A DNA stretch of 64,000 nucleotides from Streptomyces sp. CB02959 (lineage in GTDB: Bacteria; Actinomycetota; Actinomycetes; Streptomycetales; Streptomycetaceae), in NCBI RefSeq assembly GCF_002803155.1, contig NZ_NNBP01000025.1, positions 92,231-156,230 on the forward strand. Direction: 5' to 3'. The translations under genes were made by a program, and so were the position numbers. Below are positions 25,575-34,129 of this stretch, piece by piece (within the stretch, counting starts at the first letter, position 1; every line of letters starts with the position of its first letter). Under the pieces are notes generated by a model that was given only the letters and a program-made list of their open reading frames with translations, was not told the origin of the DNA and did not search any database.

Positions 25575-26834
25575 GTGGCCGCGGGATATGCGGATTTGCT
25601 CAAGACCCGGTATGCCGCTCGGCTGCTGACCGGGACGCTGGTGGGCCGGCTGCCGAACGCCACCGCGGCGCTGGCGGTGGTCCTCTTCGTCCGGGGCCAG
25701 GGCGGCAGCTACGCGCTGGCCGGCGCGCTCTCGGCGATCTACGGCGTCTGCAACGCCATCGGCCAACCGCTGCTCGGCCGCGCCGTGGACGTCTACGGGC
25801 AGCCCCGGGTGATGCTGCCGGCCTCGGTGCTCTCCGCGCTCGGCATGGCCCTGCTCGCCGCGGTCGGGGTGGAGCCGCGGTGGCCCGCCTACGCGGCCAT
25901 GGCGATCGCCGGGTTCTTCACCCCGCCGCTGGAGGGCGGGCTGCGGGCACTGTGGCCGGGGGTGCTCCAGCGGGCGGACCGGGTGCACGCCGCGTACGCG
26001 CTCGACGCGGTGGCGCAGGAAGTGATGTTCGCGGTCGGGCCGTTGCTGGTCACCCTGTGCGTGGCGGCCTGGTCGGCCGCGGCGGCGCTGCTGGTGATCA
26101 ACGCGATCGGGGTGCTCGGGGCGCTCTCCGTCGTGGTCTCCCCGCCGTCCCGCCAGTGGCGCAGCGCGCCCCGGGAGGCGCACTGGCTGGGGGCGCTGCG
26201 CTCGCCCGGACTGCTGGTGCTGATCAGCGCCTTCTTCTTCGTCGGGCTGGCGCTGGGGTCGATCGCGGTGGCGGCGGTGGCGTACGCCGACCAGCACGGC
26301 GGCGGGATGGTCTCCAGCTATCTGCTCTCCGCGCTCGGCGTGGGCGCGCTGGCGGGTGGTCTGGTCTACGGTGCCCGGGACTGGCCGGGACGCCCGGAGG
26401 CGCGGCTGCGGCTGCTCGTGGTGCTGCTGGCGCTGGGCTACCTGCCGTTGTTCCTGGTGCCCGGGGTGGCCGGGATGACGGCGCTCACCGGTCTCGCCGG
26501 GGTGTTCCTGGCGCCGGCGCTGGCCTGCGCGTTCGTGGTGGTGGACCGGCATGCGCCCAAGGGGACGGTGACGGAGGCGTTCTCCTGGCTGGTGACGACG
26601 TTCGGGGTCGGTTCGGCCGCGGGCGCCTCGGTCGCCGGCCCGGCGCTGGAAGGCGGCGGACCGGCCGCGGGGTTCGCGGTCGCCGGTGTCTCCGGAGTCG
26701 CCGGTCTGCTGGTGCTTTTGTCGATGAAGCGATTCCTGGGGGATCCGGTGCTGCCCGCCGAGGACGCGGTCCGGGCGGAAAATGATCGAAACGGGGCCGT
26801 CGAACCCGGTTTCAGAGCAGGCCATCAGGCGTAA
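25575..26834 (+). CDS. MFS transporter
   Basis: Integral membrane protein of 419 residues with about 12 hydrophobic helices. The first loop has a degenerate MFS motif A (QPLLGRAVDVYGQPRVM, about 65-81), and a long central hydrophilic stretch follows helix 6 (about 190-212). The subfamily resembles small drug/sugar efflux carriers, but the substrate cannot be read. The GTG start has GGAGAGGGG upstream. Its stop codon overlaps the presumed -10 box of pafA, so the two genes are packed without a terminator. Divergent from the LacI gene. Confidence 0.9.
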   Translation: MAAGYADLLKTRYAARLLTGTLVGRLPNATAALAVVLFVRGQGGSYALAGALSAIYGVCNAIGQPLLGRAVDVYGQPRVMLPASVLSALGMALLAAVGVEPRWPAYAAMAIAGFFTPPLEGGLRALWPGVLQRADRVHAAYALDAVAQEVMFAVGPLLVTLCVAAWSAAAALLVINAIGVLGALSVVVSPPSRQWRSAPREAHWLGALRSPGLLVLISAFFFVGLALGSIAVAAVAYADQHGGGMVSSYLLSALGVGALAGGLVYGARDWPGRPEARLRLLVVLLALGYLPLFLVPGVAGMTALTGLAGVFLAPALACAFVVVDRHAPKGTVTEAFSWLVTTFGVGSAAGASVAGPALEGGGPAAGFAVAGVSGVAGLLVLLSMKRFLGDPVLPAEDAVRAENDRNGAVEPGFRAGHQA

Positions 26835-26843
26835 TGTTCAGTC
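26832..26843 (+). promoter_or_regulatory. -10 element for leaderless transcription of pafA
   Basis: TAATGT (26832-26837) is followed by six bases and the pafA ATG, without a ribosome site. The box overlaps the TAA stop of the MFS gene. A weak -35 may lie around 26811. Confidence 0.5.
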
Positions 26844-28205
26844 ATGGACCGCCGCATTTTCGGGCTGGAGAACGAGTACGGCGTCACGTGCACGTTCAGG
26901 GGACAGCGCCGACTGTCACCTGACGAAGTGGCTCGGTACCTCTTCCGCCGTGTCGTGTCATGGGGCCGCAGCAGCAACGTCTTCCTGCGGAACGGCGCCC
27001 GCCTGTACTTGGACGTGGGTTCACACCCGGAATACGCAACTCCCGAGTGCGACAACGTGACCGAGCTGGTCACCCACGACAAGGCCGGCGAACGCATTCT
27101 CGAAGGTCTGCTCGTCGACGCCGAACGCCGCCTGCACGAGGAGGGAATCGCGGGCGACGTCTATCTCTTCAAGAACAACACCGATTCGGCGGGAAACTCC
27201 TACGGTTGCCACGAGAACTATCTGGTGGCCCGTCATGGGGAGTTCTCCCGGCTCGCGGACATCCTCATTCCGTTCCTCGTCACCCGGCAGCTGTTGTGCG
27301 GTGCCGGCAAGGTGCTGCAGACGCCGCGCGGCGCGGTTTACTGCGTCAGCCAGCGCGCCGAGCACATCTGGGAGGGCGTCTCCTCGGCGACCACCCGCTC
27401 CCGGCCGATCATCAACACCCGGGACGAACCGCACGCGGACGCCGAGCGCTACCGCCGGCTGCACGTCATCGTCGGCGACTCGAACATGTCCGAGACCACG
27501 ATGATGCTCAAGGTCGGGGCCACGGACCTGGTGCTGCGGATGATCGAGGCGGGCACCGTCATGCGCGATCTGACGCTGGAGAACCCGATCCGGGCGATCC
27601 GTGAGGTCAGTCACGACACCACCGGTCAGCGCAAGGTGCGGCTGGCCAGCGGTCGTGAGGCGTCCGCCCTCGAAGTGCAGCAGGAGTACTACGAGAAGGC
27701 CGTCGATTTCTGCGACCGCCGCGGAATTCGCACGGGCACCGTCGAACGCGTCCTGGAGTTGTGGGGCCGCACCCTCGAAGCCGTCCGTGACCAGGAGCTG
27801 GACCGTATCGCGACCGAGATCGACTGGGTGATGAAACATCAGCTCATCGAGCGGTACCGCGCAAAGCACAACCTCAGCATGTCCCACCCGCGTGTGGCGC
27901 AGATAGACCTCGCGTATCACGACATCCACCGCCGCCGGGGTCTTTACTACCTCCTGGAGCGGAAGGGCCAGGCGGCACGGATCTGTAACGACTTGAAGAT
28001 CTTCGAGGGCAAGTCGGTTCCGCCGCAGACCACGCGTGCGCGGTTGCGTGGCGACTTCATTCGCCGGGCTCAGGAGCAGCGCCGTGATTTCACGGTCGAC
28101 TGGGTGCATCTGAAGCTCAATGACCAGGCGCAGCGCACGGTGCTGTGCAAGGACCCGTTCCGTTCCGTCGACGACCGGGTGGAGAAGCTGATCGCCGGGA
28201 TGTGA
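26844..28205 (+). CDS. pafA: Pup-protein ligase PafA
   Basis: Glutamine-synthetase-like ligase of 453 residues, standard length. It phosphorylates the C-terminal glutamate of Pup and joins it to substrate lysines. The N-terminus MDRRIFGLENEYGVT carries the metal-binding glutamates. Shared blocks with Dop are FKNNTDSAGNSYGCHENYL and RPIINTRDEPHADAERYRRL, and the C-terminal small domain (about 400-453) is present. The Dop loop is absent, as expected. It is separated from pup-prcBA by the LacI/MFS pair and likely has its own leaderless promoter. Followed by the FKBP genes. Confidence 0.97.
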   Translation: MDRRIFGLENEYGVTCTFRGQRRLSPDEVARYLFRRVVSWGRSSNVFLRNGARLYLDVGSHPEYATPECDNVTELVTHDKAGERILEGLLVDAERRLHEEGIAGDVYLFKNNTDSAGNSYGCHENYLVARHGEFSRLADILIPFLVTRQLLCGAGKVLQTPRGAVYCVSQRAEHIWEGVSSATTRSRPIINTRDEPHADAERYRRLHVIVGDSNMSETTMMLKVGATDLVLRMIEAGTVMRDLTLENPIRAIREVSHDTTGQRKVRLASGREASALEVQQEYYEKAVDFCDRRGIRTGTVERVLELWGRTLEAVRDQELDRIATEIDWVMKHQLIERYRAKHNLSMSHPRVAQIDLAYHDIHRRRGLYYLLERKGQAARICNDLKIFEGKSVPPQTTRARLRGDFIRRAQEQRRDFTVDWVHLKLNDQAQRTVLCKDPFRSVDDRVEKLIAGM

Positions 28206-28358
28206 CGCCAGGAAATCGCAGGGGTGCGCCGGGAGCATGAATGCTCTCGGCGCATTGCCGTGCAGCGGTGGGCTGCTGTGTTAACAGGAAGCGGTCACAG
28301 CGACAGGTCGTAGAGTGGCGGGCATTGCCCATCTTCCCCACGAGCCCGAGTTGGACAG

Positions 28359-29375
28359 ATGCTGAATTCTCCCGGGGGGCGCTTCCCCCGTCCGTTCGCC
28401 ACGCACGCCCGTCGCGCCGCCGCTGCCGCGCTGGCGGTGCCCGTTCTGCTCCTCACCGCAGCCTGCGGGTCCGATGACGGCAAGACCTCCGACGCCGCGG
28501 TGGCCAAGGTGACCGGCCAGCCCGGTGCGAAGCCCACGATCTCCGTGCCCAAGGACGCCAAGCCGGCCGACAAGGTCGTCACCAAGACCGTGGTCGAGGG
28601 CAAGGGCGCGGTCGTCAAGAAGGGCGACCTGGTCCGCCTGGACTTCACCGCGCAGACCATGAAGGGCCAGAACCTGGGCAGCAGCTGGACGCCGCAGCCG
28701 GGCGCCAAGCCGGGTGCGGCACGCAGCCAGGTCGTCACCGAGGTCACCGACCAGATGACGCAGCAGATGCTGCCGCCGAAGGTGCTGACCGCCGCGGCCG
28801 GGCAGAAGGTCGGCAGCCGGTTCGAGGTCGAGGGCACCGCCAAGGCGCTGATCGGCGAGGGCCTCAACCCGCAGTCGGGGATCAAGCCGGAGGACGGCCT
28901 GGTCTGGGTCGTCGACGTGGTCGGCGCACAGAAGGTCGACAAGAAGGCGAAGGCCGAGGGCACCCAGGCGGCGCCGGAGAGCGGGATGCCGGAGGTGAAG
29001 GCCGCGGACGACAAGGCCGCGACGATCACCATCCCCGAGGGGGAGAAGGCGCCCACCAACCTCAAGCAGCAGGTGCTGATCAAGGGCAAGGGCCCGGAGG
29101 TGAAGGCCGGTGACGGCCTGATCGCCCAGTACACCGGCGTGAAGTGGGAGGACGGGAAGAAGTTCGACTCGTCGTGGGACCACGGTGGGGCGACGGCCTT
29201 CCAGATCGGCACCGGGCAGGTCGTCCAGGGCTGGGACCAGGCACTGGTCGGCAAGCACGTCGGGGACCGGGTGGAGATCGTGATCCCGCCGAAGCTGGGC
29301 TACGGCGCCAGCCCGCAGCACGAGCTGGCGAAGAACACCCTGGTCTTCGTGGTGGACATCGTCGGCACGGTCTGA
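28359..29375 (+). CDS. FKBP-type peptidyl-prolyl isomerase lipoprotein, two domains
   Basis: Exported prolyl isomerase of 338 residues with a signal peptide and lipobox LTAAC (Cys36), so it is anchored outside the membrane. The C-terminal domain (about 250-338) is a normal FKBP fold: LIAQYTGVKWEDGKKFDSSW, QVVQGWDQALVG, IPPKLGYGA and VFVVDIVGTV. The first domain (about 75-200) keeps the outline (VRLDFTAQT...GLVWVVDVVGA) but has lost the VI(P/Q)GW core, so it is probably not catalytic. It is followed after 68 bases by a cytosolic single-domain FKBP, suggesting an operon. Confidence 0.92.
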   Translation: MLNSPGGRFPRPFATHARRAAAAALAVPVLLLTAACGSDDGKTSDAAVAKVTGQPGAKPTISVPKDAKPADKVVTKTVVEGKGAVVKKGDLVRLDFTAQTMKGQNLGSSWTPQPGAKPGAARSQVVTEVTDQMTQQMLPPKVLTAAAGQKVGSRFEVEGTAKALIGEGLNPQSGIKPEDGLVWVVDVVGAQKVDKKAKAEGTQAAPESGMPEVKAADDKAATITIPEGEKAPTNLKQQVLIKGKGPEVKAGDGLIAQYTGVKWEDGKKFDSSWDHGGATAFQIGTGQVVQGWDQALVGKHVGDRVEIVIPPKLGYGASPQHELAKNTLVFVVDIVGTV

Positions 29376-29443
29376 CCGGACGGTCTTCGGGATCTGCAAG
29401 ACTGGCCCGGTAATCGAAAAGATTCGCAGGTAGGAGCACATAC

Positions 29444-29818
29444 GTGAACATCGACAAGCCCGAGATCGACTTCCCTGAGGGCCCGGCTCCCACCGACCTG
29501 GAGATCGTGGACCTGTGGGAGGGCGACGGGCCGGTCGCCAAGGCCGGGGACATGGTCTCCGTGCACTACGTCGGCGTCTCCTTCACCAGTGGTGAGGAGT
29601 TCGACGCCAGCTGGAACCGAGGCAAGCCGCTCCAGTTCCAGCTGGGCGCCGGCCAGGTCATCCAGGGTTGGGACAAGGGCGTGCAGGGCATGAAGGTGGG
29701 CGGCCGGCGCCGGCTGACCATTCCGCCGCACCTCGCCTACGGTGAGCGCGGTGCCGGCGGTGGCGTGATCGCCCCCAACGAGACGCTGATCTTCGTCTGC
29801 GACCTGGTCTCCGTCTGA
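29444..29818 (+). CDS. FKBP-type peptidyl-prolyl cis-trans isomerase, cytosolic
   Basis: Single-domain prolyl isomerase of 124 residues without a signal peptide. All active-site landmarks are visible: VHYVGVSFTSGEEFDASW (about 40-57), QVIQGWDKGVQGMKVGGRR, the 80s-loop IPPHLAYGERGAGG and FVCDLVSV at the end. GTG start with TAGGAG upstream. It is second in a two-gene FKBP unit ended by a clear hairpin terminator. Streptomyces FKBPs of this size bind FK506-type macrolides; whether this one has a dedicated client is unknown. Confidence 0.95.
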   Translation: MNIDKPEIDFPEGPAPTDLEIVDLWEGDGPVAKAGDMVSVHYVGVSFTSGEEFDASWNRGKPLQFQLGAGQVIQGWDKGVQGMKVGGRRRLTIPPHLAYGERGAGGGVIAPNETLIFVCDLVSV

Positions 29819-29834
29819 GACCCGTCCGGCGTTC

Positions 29835-29866
29835 CGAGGGCCCATGCTTGATGGCATGGGCCCTCG
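29835..29866 (+). terminator. Intrinsic terminator after the FKBP genes
   Basis: CGAGGGCCCATGC (29835-29847) pairs perfectly with GCATGGGCCCTCG (29854-29866) around TTGATG, followed by GCTTTG. Confidence 0.85.
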
Positions 29867-29929
29867 GCTTTGCCGTAGGCACCCAGGGCGGTACGGTCAC
29901 CCGTTGGGAGCTAACAAGAGAGGGCGTCG

Positions 29930-30940
29930 ATGGCGATTGCCAAGGCTGAGCGGCTGATGAATCTGGCGCTGTGCCTGCTGGGGACGCGACGCCCGCTGAC
30001 CAAGCACGAGCTGCGGTCGTCCATCGAGGCCTACGTCGAAGCCTTCGGGCCGGGCACGGGAGCGGGCTTCGGGGCGGGGCACTCCGCCGGCGACGAGTCC
30101 TTCAACCGGATGTTCGAGCGGGACAAGGACGATCTGCGCGAGCTGGGCCTGGTCATCGAGACCGTGGACGGCATCGACGGCGAGGTCGGCTACCTCGCCC
30201 GCCGCGACAGCAACCGGCTGCCCCCGATCACCCTGGACGCCGAGGAGTCCGCGGCCCTCGGGCTCGCGGCCAAGGTCTGGCAGCAGGCCCGGCTGGCCGG
30301 CGCGGCCAGCGGTGCGCTGCAGAAGCTGCGGGCGGCCGGGATGCCGCTGGCCGGGGAGCCGGACGAGGAGGACGCCGGGCAGCCGCACAGCGCGCTGGAA
30401 CCCCGGATCCCCACCCACGAGGCGGCCTTCGAACCGCTGATGCTGGCCTGCCGGGACCGTCGTCCGGTCGTCTTCGACTACCGCAAGTCCAATGCGGCAC
30501 GGCCCGAGCAGCGGCACCTCGAACCGTGGATCCTGGAGTGCTGGCGCGGCCACTGGTACGTGGCCGGCTGGGACCGGGACCGCAGTGCCGAGCGGGTCTT
30601 CCGGCTCTCCCGGATCACCGGCAAGGTCCGTTCCCGGCAGGGGAAGTTCACCGCACCGGTGCCCGACCACGTCACCGTCCGCGAGACCGTCGAGCGCTGG
30701 GCGGGGGAGACCGCCACCGGCACCGCCCGGATCAGGCTCCGCGCCGGGCACGGCTATCCGCTGCGGGCCCGCGCCCTGGCCGTCCACGCGGTGGACGGCG
30801 ACTGGGACGAGCTGGAGATCCCCTACGGGCACGGACTCGACGCCTGGCTGGTGGAGTTCGGGCCCGATGCGGTCGTACTGGAGCCGGCGGAGCTGCGGGC
30901 CGAGGTCATCGACCGGCTGCGCGCGGTGGCCAAGGGCTGA
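29930..30940 (+). CDS. pafB: WYL-domain transcriptional activator PafB
   Basis: DNA-binding activator of 336 residues. The winged helix-turn-helix (about 1-80) is followed by a WYL ligand-sensing domain (about 150-220: RRPVVFDYRKSNAARPE, GHWYVAGWDRDR) and a C-terminal WCX extension (about 240-336). In mycobacteria PafB and PafC act together as a RecA-independent activator of most DNA-damage genes. pafC follows after 14 bases, so the pair is co-expressed. Two genes of this window have promoters of the type PafBC uses. Confidence 0.94.
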   Translation: MAIAKAERLMNLALCLLGTRRPLTKHELRSSIEAYVEAFGPGTGAGFGAGHSAGDESFNRMFERDKDDLRELGLVIETVDGIDGEVGYLARRDSNRLPPITLDAEESAALGLAAKVWQQARLAGAASGALQKLRAAGMPLAGEPDEEDAGQPHSALEPRIPTHEAAFEPLMLACRDRRPVVFDYRKSNAARPEQRHLEPWILECWRGHWYVAGWDRDRSAERVFRLSRITGKVRSRQGKFTAPVPDHVTVRETVERWAGETATGTARIRLRAGHGYPLRARALAVHAVDGDWDELEIPYGHGLDAWLVEFGPDAVVLEPAELRAEVIDRLRAVAKG

Positions 30941-30954
30941 GAGGGGACAGGACC

Positions 30955-31905
30955 ATGGCTGCGAACGCGATCGACCAGACCCGCCGGATGCTGTCGCTGG
31001 TGACGTATCTGCGCGAGCGCCCCGGCGCCCGCGTCGGCGACGTCGCGCGCGCCTTCGGCATCACCGAGGACGAGCTGATCGCCGACCTCGACGTGCTGCC
31101 GATGTGCGGGACGAGCTTCCGCGGCGGCGACCTGATGGACATCGACACCGACGGCGACCGGATCTGGTGGCACAACCCCGACGACGTCGCCGAGCCGCTC
31201 CGGCTGGCCGCCGACGAGGCCACCGCGCTGCTGGTCGCGGCCCGTGCGGTGGCCACCCTCCCGGGGCTGCGCGAGGGCGACCGGCAGGCACTGCTGCGGG
31301 CCACCGCCAAGCTGGAGGCGGCGGCCGGGGAGGCGGCCGGGGCCAGTTCCCGGCTGTCGGTGACCTTCGAGTCCGAGGGCGGGGTCTTCGCCGACGTGGA
31401 CCGCGCCATCGCCGAGCGGCGCCGGCTGTGGCTGCGCTACTACTCCCCGGCCCGCGACGAGCTGACCGAGCGCGAGGTGGACCCGATCCGGCTCTTCGCC
31501 GTCGGCCACACCTATATGGAGGCGTGGTGCCGGCTCTCCGAGGCCCGGCGCACCTTCCGGCTCGACCGGGTCGCCGAGATCAGGCTGCTGGACGCGCCGG
31601 CCGACCCGCCGCCGGTCGAGCTGCGCGACCTGTCGGAGGGGCTGGTGCAGCCCGCGGCCGAGGATCCCGAGGTCGCCGTCGAGGTCGGGCCCGGTGGCCG
31701 GTGGGTCGCCGAGTACTACCCGCACGACAGCGCCGAGGAGCTCCCCGACGGGGGGCTGCGGATCACGCTGCGCACCCCCGACCCGGCGTCGCTGCGGCGG
31801 CTGGCGCTCCGGTTGGGCGGGGACGGCCGGATCGTGTCGCCGCCGGCGCTCGCGGCGAGTGCCCGGGAGACCGCCCGGCAGGCGCTCGCGGCGTACGGCG
31901 AGTGA
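30955..31905 (+). CDS. pafC: WYL-domain transcriptional activator PafC
   Basis: Partner of PafB, 316 residues, with helix-turn-helix (about 5-65: RRMLSLVTYLRERPGARVGD), WYL domain (about 145-215: RRRLWLRYYSPARDELTER, GHTYMEAWCRLS) and WCX domain (about 235-316). The ATG at 30955 is preceded by GAGGGG. The same frame is open much further upstream through pafB, but this is only an overlap artefact. Together the two proteins form the asymmetric PafBC activator. A hairpin follows the stop directly. Confidence 0.94.
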   Translation: MAANAIDQTRRMLSLVTYLRERPGARVGDVARAFGITEDELIADLDVLPMCGTSFRGGDLMDIDTDGDRIWWHNPDDVAEPLRLAADEATALLVAARAVATLPGLREGDRQALLRATAKLEAAAGEAAGASSRLSVTFESEGGVFADVDRAIAERRRLWLRYYSPARDELTEREVDPIRLFAVGHTYMEAWCRLSEARRTFRLDRVAEIRLLDAPADPPPVELRDLSEGLVQPAAEDPEVAVEVGPGGRWVAEYYPHDSAEELPDGGLRITLRTPDPASLRRLALRLGGDGRIVSPPALAASARETARQALAAYGE

Positions 31906-31906
31906 G

Positions 31907-31933
31907 GCCGGCCCGCCCCGGAGGCGGGCCGGC
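31907..31933 (+). terminator. Hairpin after pafC
   Basis: GCCGGCCCGCC (31907-31917) pairs perfectly with GGCGGGCCGGC (31923-31933) with a five-base loop, immediately after the pafC stop. Confidence 0.75.
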
Positions 31934-31965
31934 GCACCGATGACCGTAGGAGGAGGCAGCGAAGG

Positions 31966-32226
31966 ATGACGACCACGATGGTGACGACCACTCTGGCGGG
32001 CATGACCGCTCCGGTGCTCTTCAAGGCGGCCTGCCCGGAGTGCCGAGGGCGTTTCGAACTGGCCTCGGACGCCTTCCGGCTGGCGATCGGTGGCAGCCGC
32101 CGCACCACCTTCTACTCCTTCACCTGCCCCGAGTGCGACCGGGCGGTGCGCAGGCCGGCCGGGGAGCGGATCGTGGAGCTGCTCACCGGCGGCGGGGTGC
32201 GCACGCTGCGGCTGCACACCGGCTGA
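31966..32226 (+). CDS. Small zinc-ribbon-like protein
   Basis: Hypothetical protein of 86 residues with two CPEC knuckles (Cys23/Cys26 and Cys54/Cys57) flanking RGRFELASDAFRLAIGGS; the pattern is that of a structural zinc ribbon. No catalytic motif is present. Start at the first of two near in-frame ATGs, with AGGAGG 15 bases and AAGG directly upstream; the second ATG at 31978 is also possible. It sits between pafC and the tat genes, in codon usage typical of the genome, so it is likely real. Function is unknown, possibly nucleic-acid or protein binding. Confidence 0.75.
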   Translation: MTTTMVTTTLAGMTAPVLFKAACPECRGRFELASDAFRLAIGGSRRTTFYSFTCPECDRAVRRPAGERIVELLTGGGVRTLRLHTG

Positions 32227-32252
32227 CCGGGACGAACGGATAGGCTCGCGGC

Positions 32253-32462
32253 ATGCTCTGGCCCATGATCGCTGTCGCCCTCGGGTTCCTGGGGATCGCC
32301 GTCCTCGGCGTCCTCGCCGTCCGCGTCTTCGCGGAGGTGCGGCGGCTCGCCCGGGAGGTCGGTACGGCGACCGAGCGGATCCAGCGAGCCACGGAGGACC
32401 TGGAGCGGGCCGCGGTGCCGCTCGCCTCCCGGATGCACGACCTGGGACGCGAACGGACCTGA
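32253..32462 (+). CDS. Small single-pass membrane protein
   Basis: 69-residue protein with one N-terminal transmembrane helix (about 3-25, WPMIAVALGFLGIAVLGVLA) followed by an amphipathic, coiled-coil-like cytoplasmic helix (about 28-60: EVRRLAREVGTATERIQRATEDLERA). This architecture is superficially like TatA/TatB, but the TatA signature FG is missing. The ATG follows TAGGCTCGCGGC, a possible near-leaderless arrangement. It lies 27 bases behind the zinc-ribbon gene and 209 bases before tatA. Function is unknown. Confidence 0.7.
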   Translation: MLWPMIAVALGFLGIAVLGVLAVRVFAEVRRLAREVGTATERIQRATEDLERAAVPLASRMHDLGRERT

Positions 32463-32559
32463 GCGCGGTCGCACCCTGCTGTCCCGTGCCCCCGGCAGGT
32501 AGGCTGCTGAGCAGTTCAGACCGTGCGGTGGTGCGGGCAATCCGGAGTATGCACGGGGA

Positions 32560-32590
32560 TTGCCGGACGTTCACCGCCGAACGTTACGAT
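32560..32590 (+). promoter_or_regulatory. Possible promoter of the tatAC unit with overlapping inverted repeat
   Basis: TTGCCG (32560-32565) and TACGAT (32585-32590) are spaced by 19 bases. Between them ACGTTC (32567-32572) and GAACGT (32579-32584) form a 6-bp inverted repeat that a repressor or activator could use. Confidence 0.35.
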
Positions 32591-32670
32591 CGAGGGACCA
32601 CCAGGACGCCAGTCCGACCCCATCGGCAGGCACCACAGGAGACGCCGCCCCGGCGAGAAGGTAGTCGCAC

Positions 32671-32970
32671 ATGCTAGCCAACCTGAGGCTCCCCGAGATT
32701 CTGCTGATCATCGCCGTGATCTTTCTGCTGTTCGGCGCCAAGAAGCTCCCGGACATGGCGCGTTCGCTCGGCAAGTCGGCCCGCATCCTCAAGAGCGAGG
32801 CCAAGGCGATGAAGAAGGAGGGCGAGGCGGAGCGGTCGGCTGACGGCGGCACCGCGGCGCAGTCTCCGGCCGACGCCGCCCAGCAGGCGCCTCGTACGAT
32901 TCAGGCTTCGCCCGGTGACGTGGCGAGCTCGCGCCCCGTGGCCGAGCCGAACCGCACCACCCAGAGCTGA
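32671..32970 (+). CDS. tatA: Sec-independent translocase subunit TatA
   Basis: Pore-forming subunit of the twin-arginine translocase, 99 residues. An N-terminal transmembrane helix (about 5-20, LPEILLIIAVIFLLFG) ends with the signature Phe21-Gly22 hinge. The amphipathic helix AKKLPDMARSLGKSARILKSEAKAMKKE follows, then a disordered acidic/polar tail. tatC follows after 63 bases; tatB is not in the window, as is usual in Streptomyces where it is unlinked. The ATG has AGAAGG upstream. Exports folded proteins, of which Streptomyces has many. Confidence 0.96.
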   Translation: MLANLRLPEILLIIAVIFLLFGAKKLPDMARSLGKSARILKSEAKAMKKEGEAERSADGGTAAQSPADAAQQAPRTIQASPGDVASSRPVAEPNRTTQS

Positions 32971-33033
32971 CCGAGCCGATCCCGGCCGTGCCGACACCGT
33001 CGGTGCGGCTGACGTACGAGACGAGGAAGTGGG

Positions 33034-33990
33034 TTGCCCAAGTCTGCCCGCAAGCAGCAGATGGACCCCGAGGGGCGGATGCCCCTCGCGGCACACCTGC
33101 GTGAGCTGCGCAACCGGCTGCTGAAATCGGTGCTGGCGATCGTCGTGATCACCGCCATCGCCATGTGGCAGTACGAGCCGATCGCCCACTTCATCACTGG
33201 GCCGGTCATCGATGCCGTCGGCTGTCCGAAGGGCGGCTCGCCGACCGCTGGGCGCGCGCACCCGTGCGCGGAGGTCACCGCCAATGGCCTGCTGGCGCCG
33301 TTCACGATCATGCTCAAGCTTTCGCTGACCACGGGGCTGGTCGCCGCCAGCCCGTTCTGGCTCTACCAGCTCTGGGCGTTCCTCGCACCCGGTCTGCACA
33401 AGCACGAGAAGAAGTACGCGCTGAGCTTCGTCGCCGCCGGCGTGCCACTCTTCCTCGGTGGCGCCTACCTCGCCTACGCCGTGCTGCCGACTACTGCCGG
33501 CGCGCTGGTCGGGCTGACGCCCAGCGACTGGGCCAACCTCTTCCCCGCCGACGACTTCTTCGACATCGTCACGCGGATGGTGCTGGTCTTCGGCTTCTCC
33601 TTCGAGCTGCCGCTGCTGCTGGTGCTGCTCAATTTCGGCGGGGTGCTCACCGGCAAGCGGGTGCTGAGCTGGTGGCGGTTCATGGTGCTGGGCATCACGA
33701 TCTTCTCGGCGGTCGCCACCCCGACCGGTGACCCGCTGACCATGTCGCTGCTGGCCGCGCCGATCGTGCTGCTGTACTTCGGCGCCGTCGCCATCTGCCT
33801 CTTCAACGACCGCCGCCGGCGGCGGGCCAACCCCGACCGGGACCTGGCCGACGACGAGGCGTCCGAACTCGACCTGACCCCGTCCGAGGTCGACGCGATC
33901 GAGCCGGTCGCGCCCAGCCGGATGCTGCCGGGGCAGTCCGGCGGGGACGGTGCCGACACCGGACGGCGCGGTTACGACGACGTGACGTGA
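33034..33990 (+). CDS. tatC: Sec-independent translocase subunit TatC
   Basis: Receptor subunit that binds twin-arginine signal peptides, 318 residues with six transmembrane helices. The cytoplasmic N-terminus has MPLAAHLRELRNRLL, whose glutamate is part of the signal-peptide site. The first periplasmic loop includes PFTIMLKLSLTTGLVAASPFWLYQLWAFLAPGLHKHEKK. Helices 5 and 6 hold SWWRFMVLGITIFSAVATPTGDP. A Pro/Asp-rich C-terminal tail of about 60 residues is Streptomyces-like. TTG start with GAGGAAG upstream; a GTG nearby is out of frame. A strong terminator follows. Confidence 0.96.
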   Translation: MPKSARKQQMDPEGRMPLAAHLRELRNRLLKSVLAIVVITAIAMWQYEPIAHFITGPVIDAVGCPKGGSPTAGRAHPCAEVTANGLLAPFTIMLKLSLTTGLVAASPFWLYQLWAFLAPGLHKHEKKYALSFVAAGVPLFLGGAYLAYAVLPTTAGALVGLTPSDWANLFPADDFFDIVTRMVLVFGFSFELPLLLVLLNFGGVLTGKRVLSWWRFMVLGITIFSAVATPTGDPLTMSLLAAPIVLLYFGAVAICLFNDRRRRRANPDRDLADDEASELDLTPSEVDAIEPVAPSRMLPGQSGGDGADTGRRGYDDVT

Positions 33991-34038
33991 CCGGTAGCCG
34001 CGGTGTCACATGAAGTGACCTTCCGTGGACCGGATTTC

Positions 34039-34070
34039 GCGGCCCCCGAGCTCTTCGAGCCGGGGGCCGC
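34039..34070 (+). terminator. Hairpin terminator after tatC
   Basis: GCGGCCCCCG (34039-34048) pairs with CGGGGGCCGC (34061-34070). GCTC/GAGC stacks inside with a one-base bulge and a TTC loop. Confidence 0.8.
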
Positions 34071-34129
34071 GGGCGTACCCGGGCCGGGGCGGGCGGTCCG
34101 GGTAAAGGGCCGCCATAAAGATCCGGTCG

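Noticed and set aside
29971..30954. Long upstream extension of pafC through pafB
   Set aside because: It is an overlapping frame of pafB; pafC has its own ATG and ribosome site at 30955.
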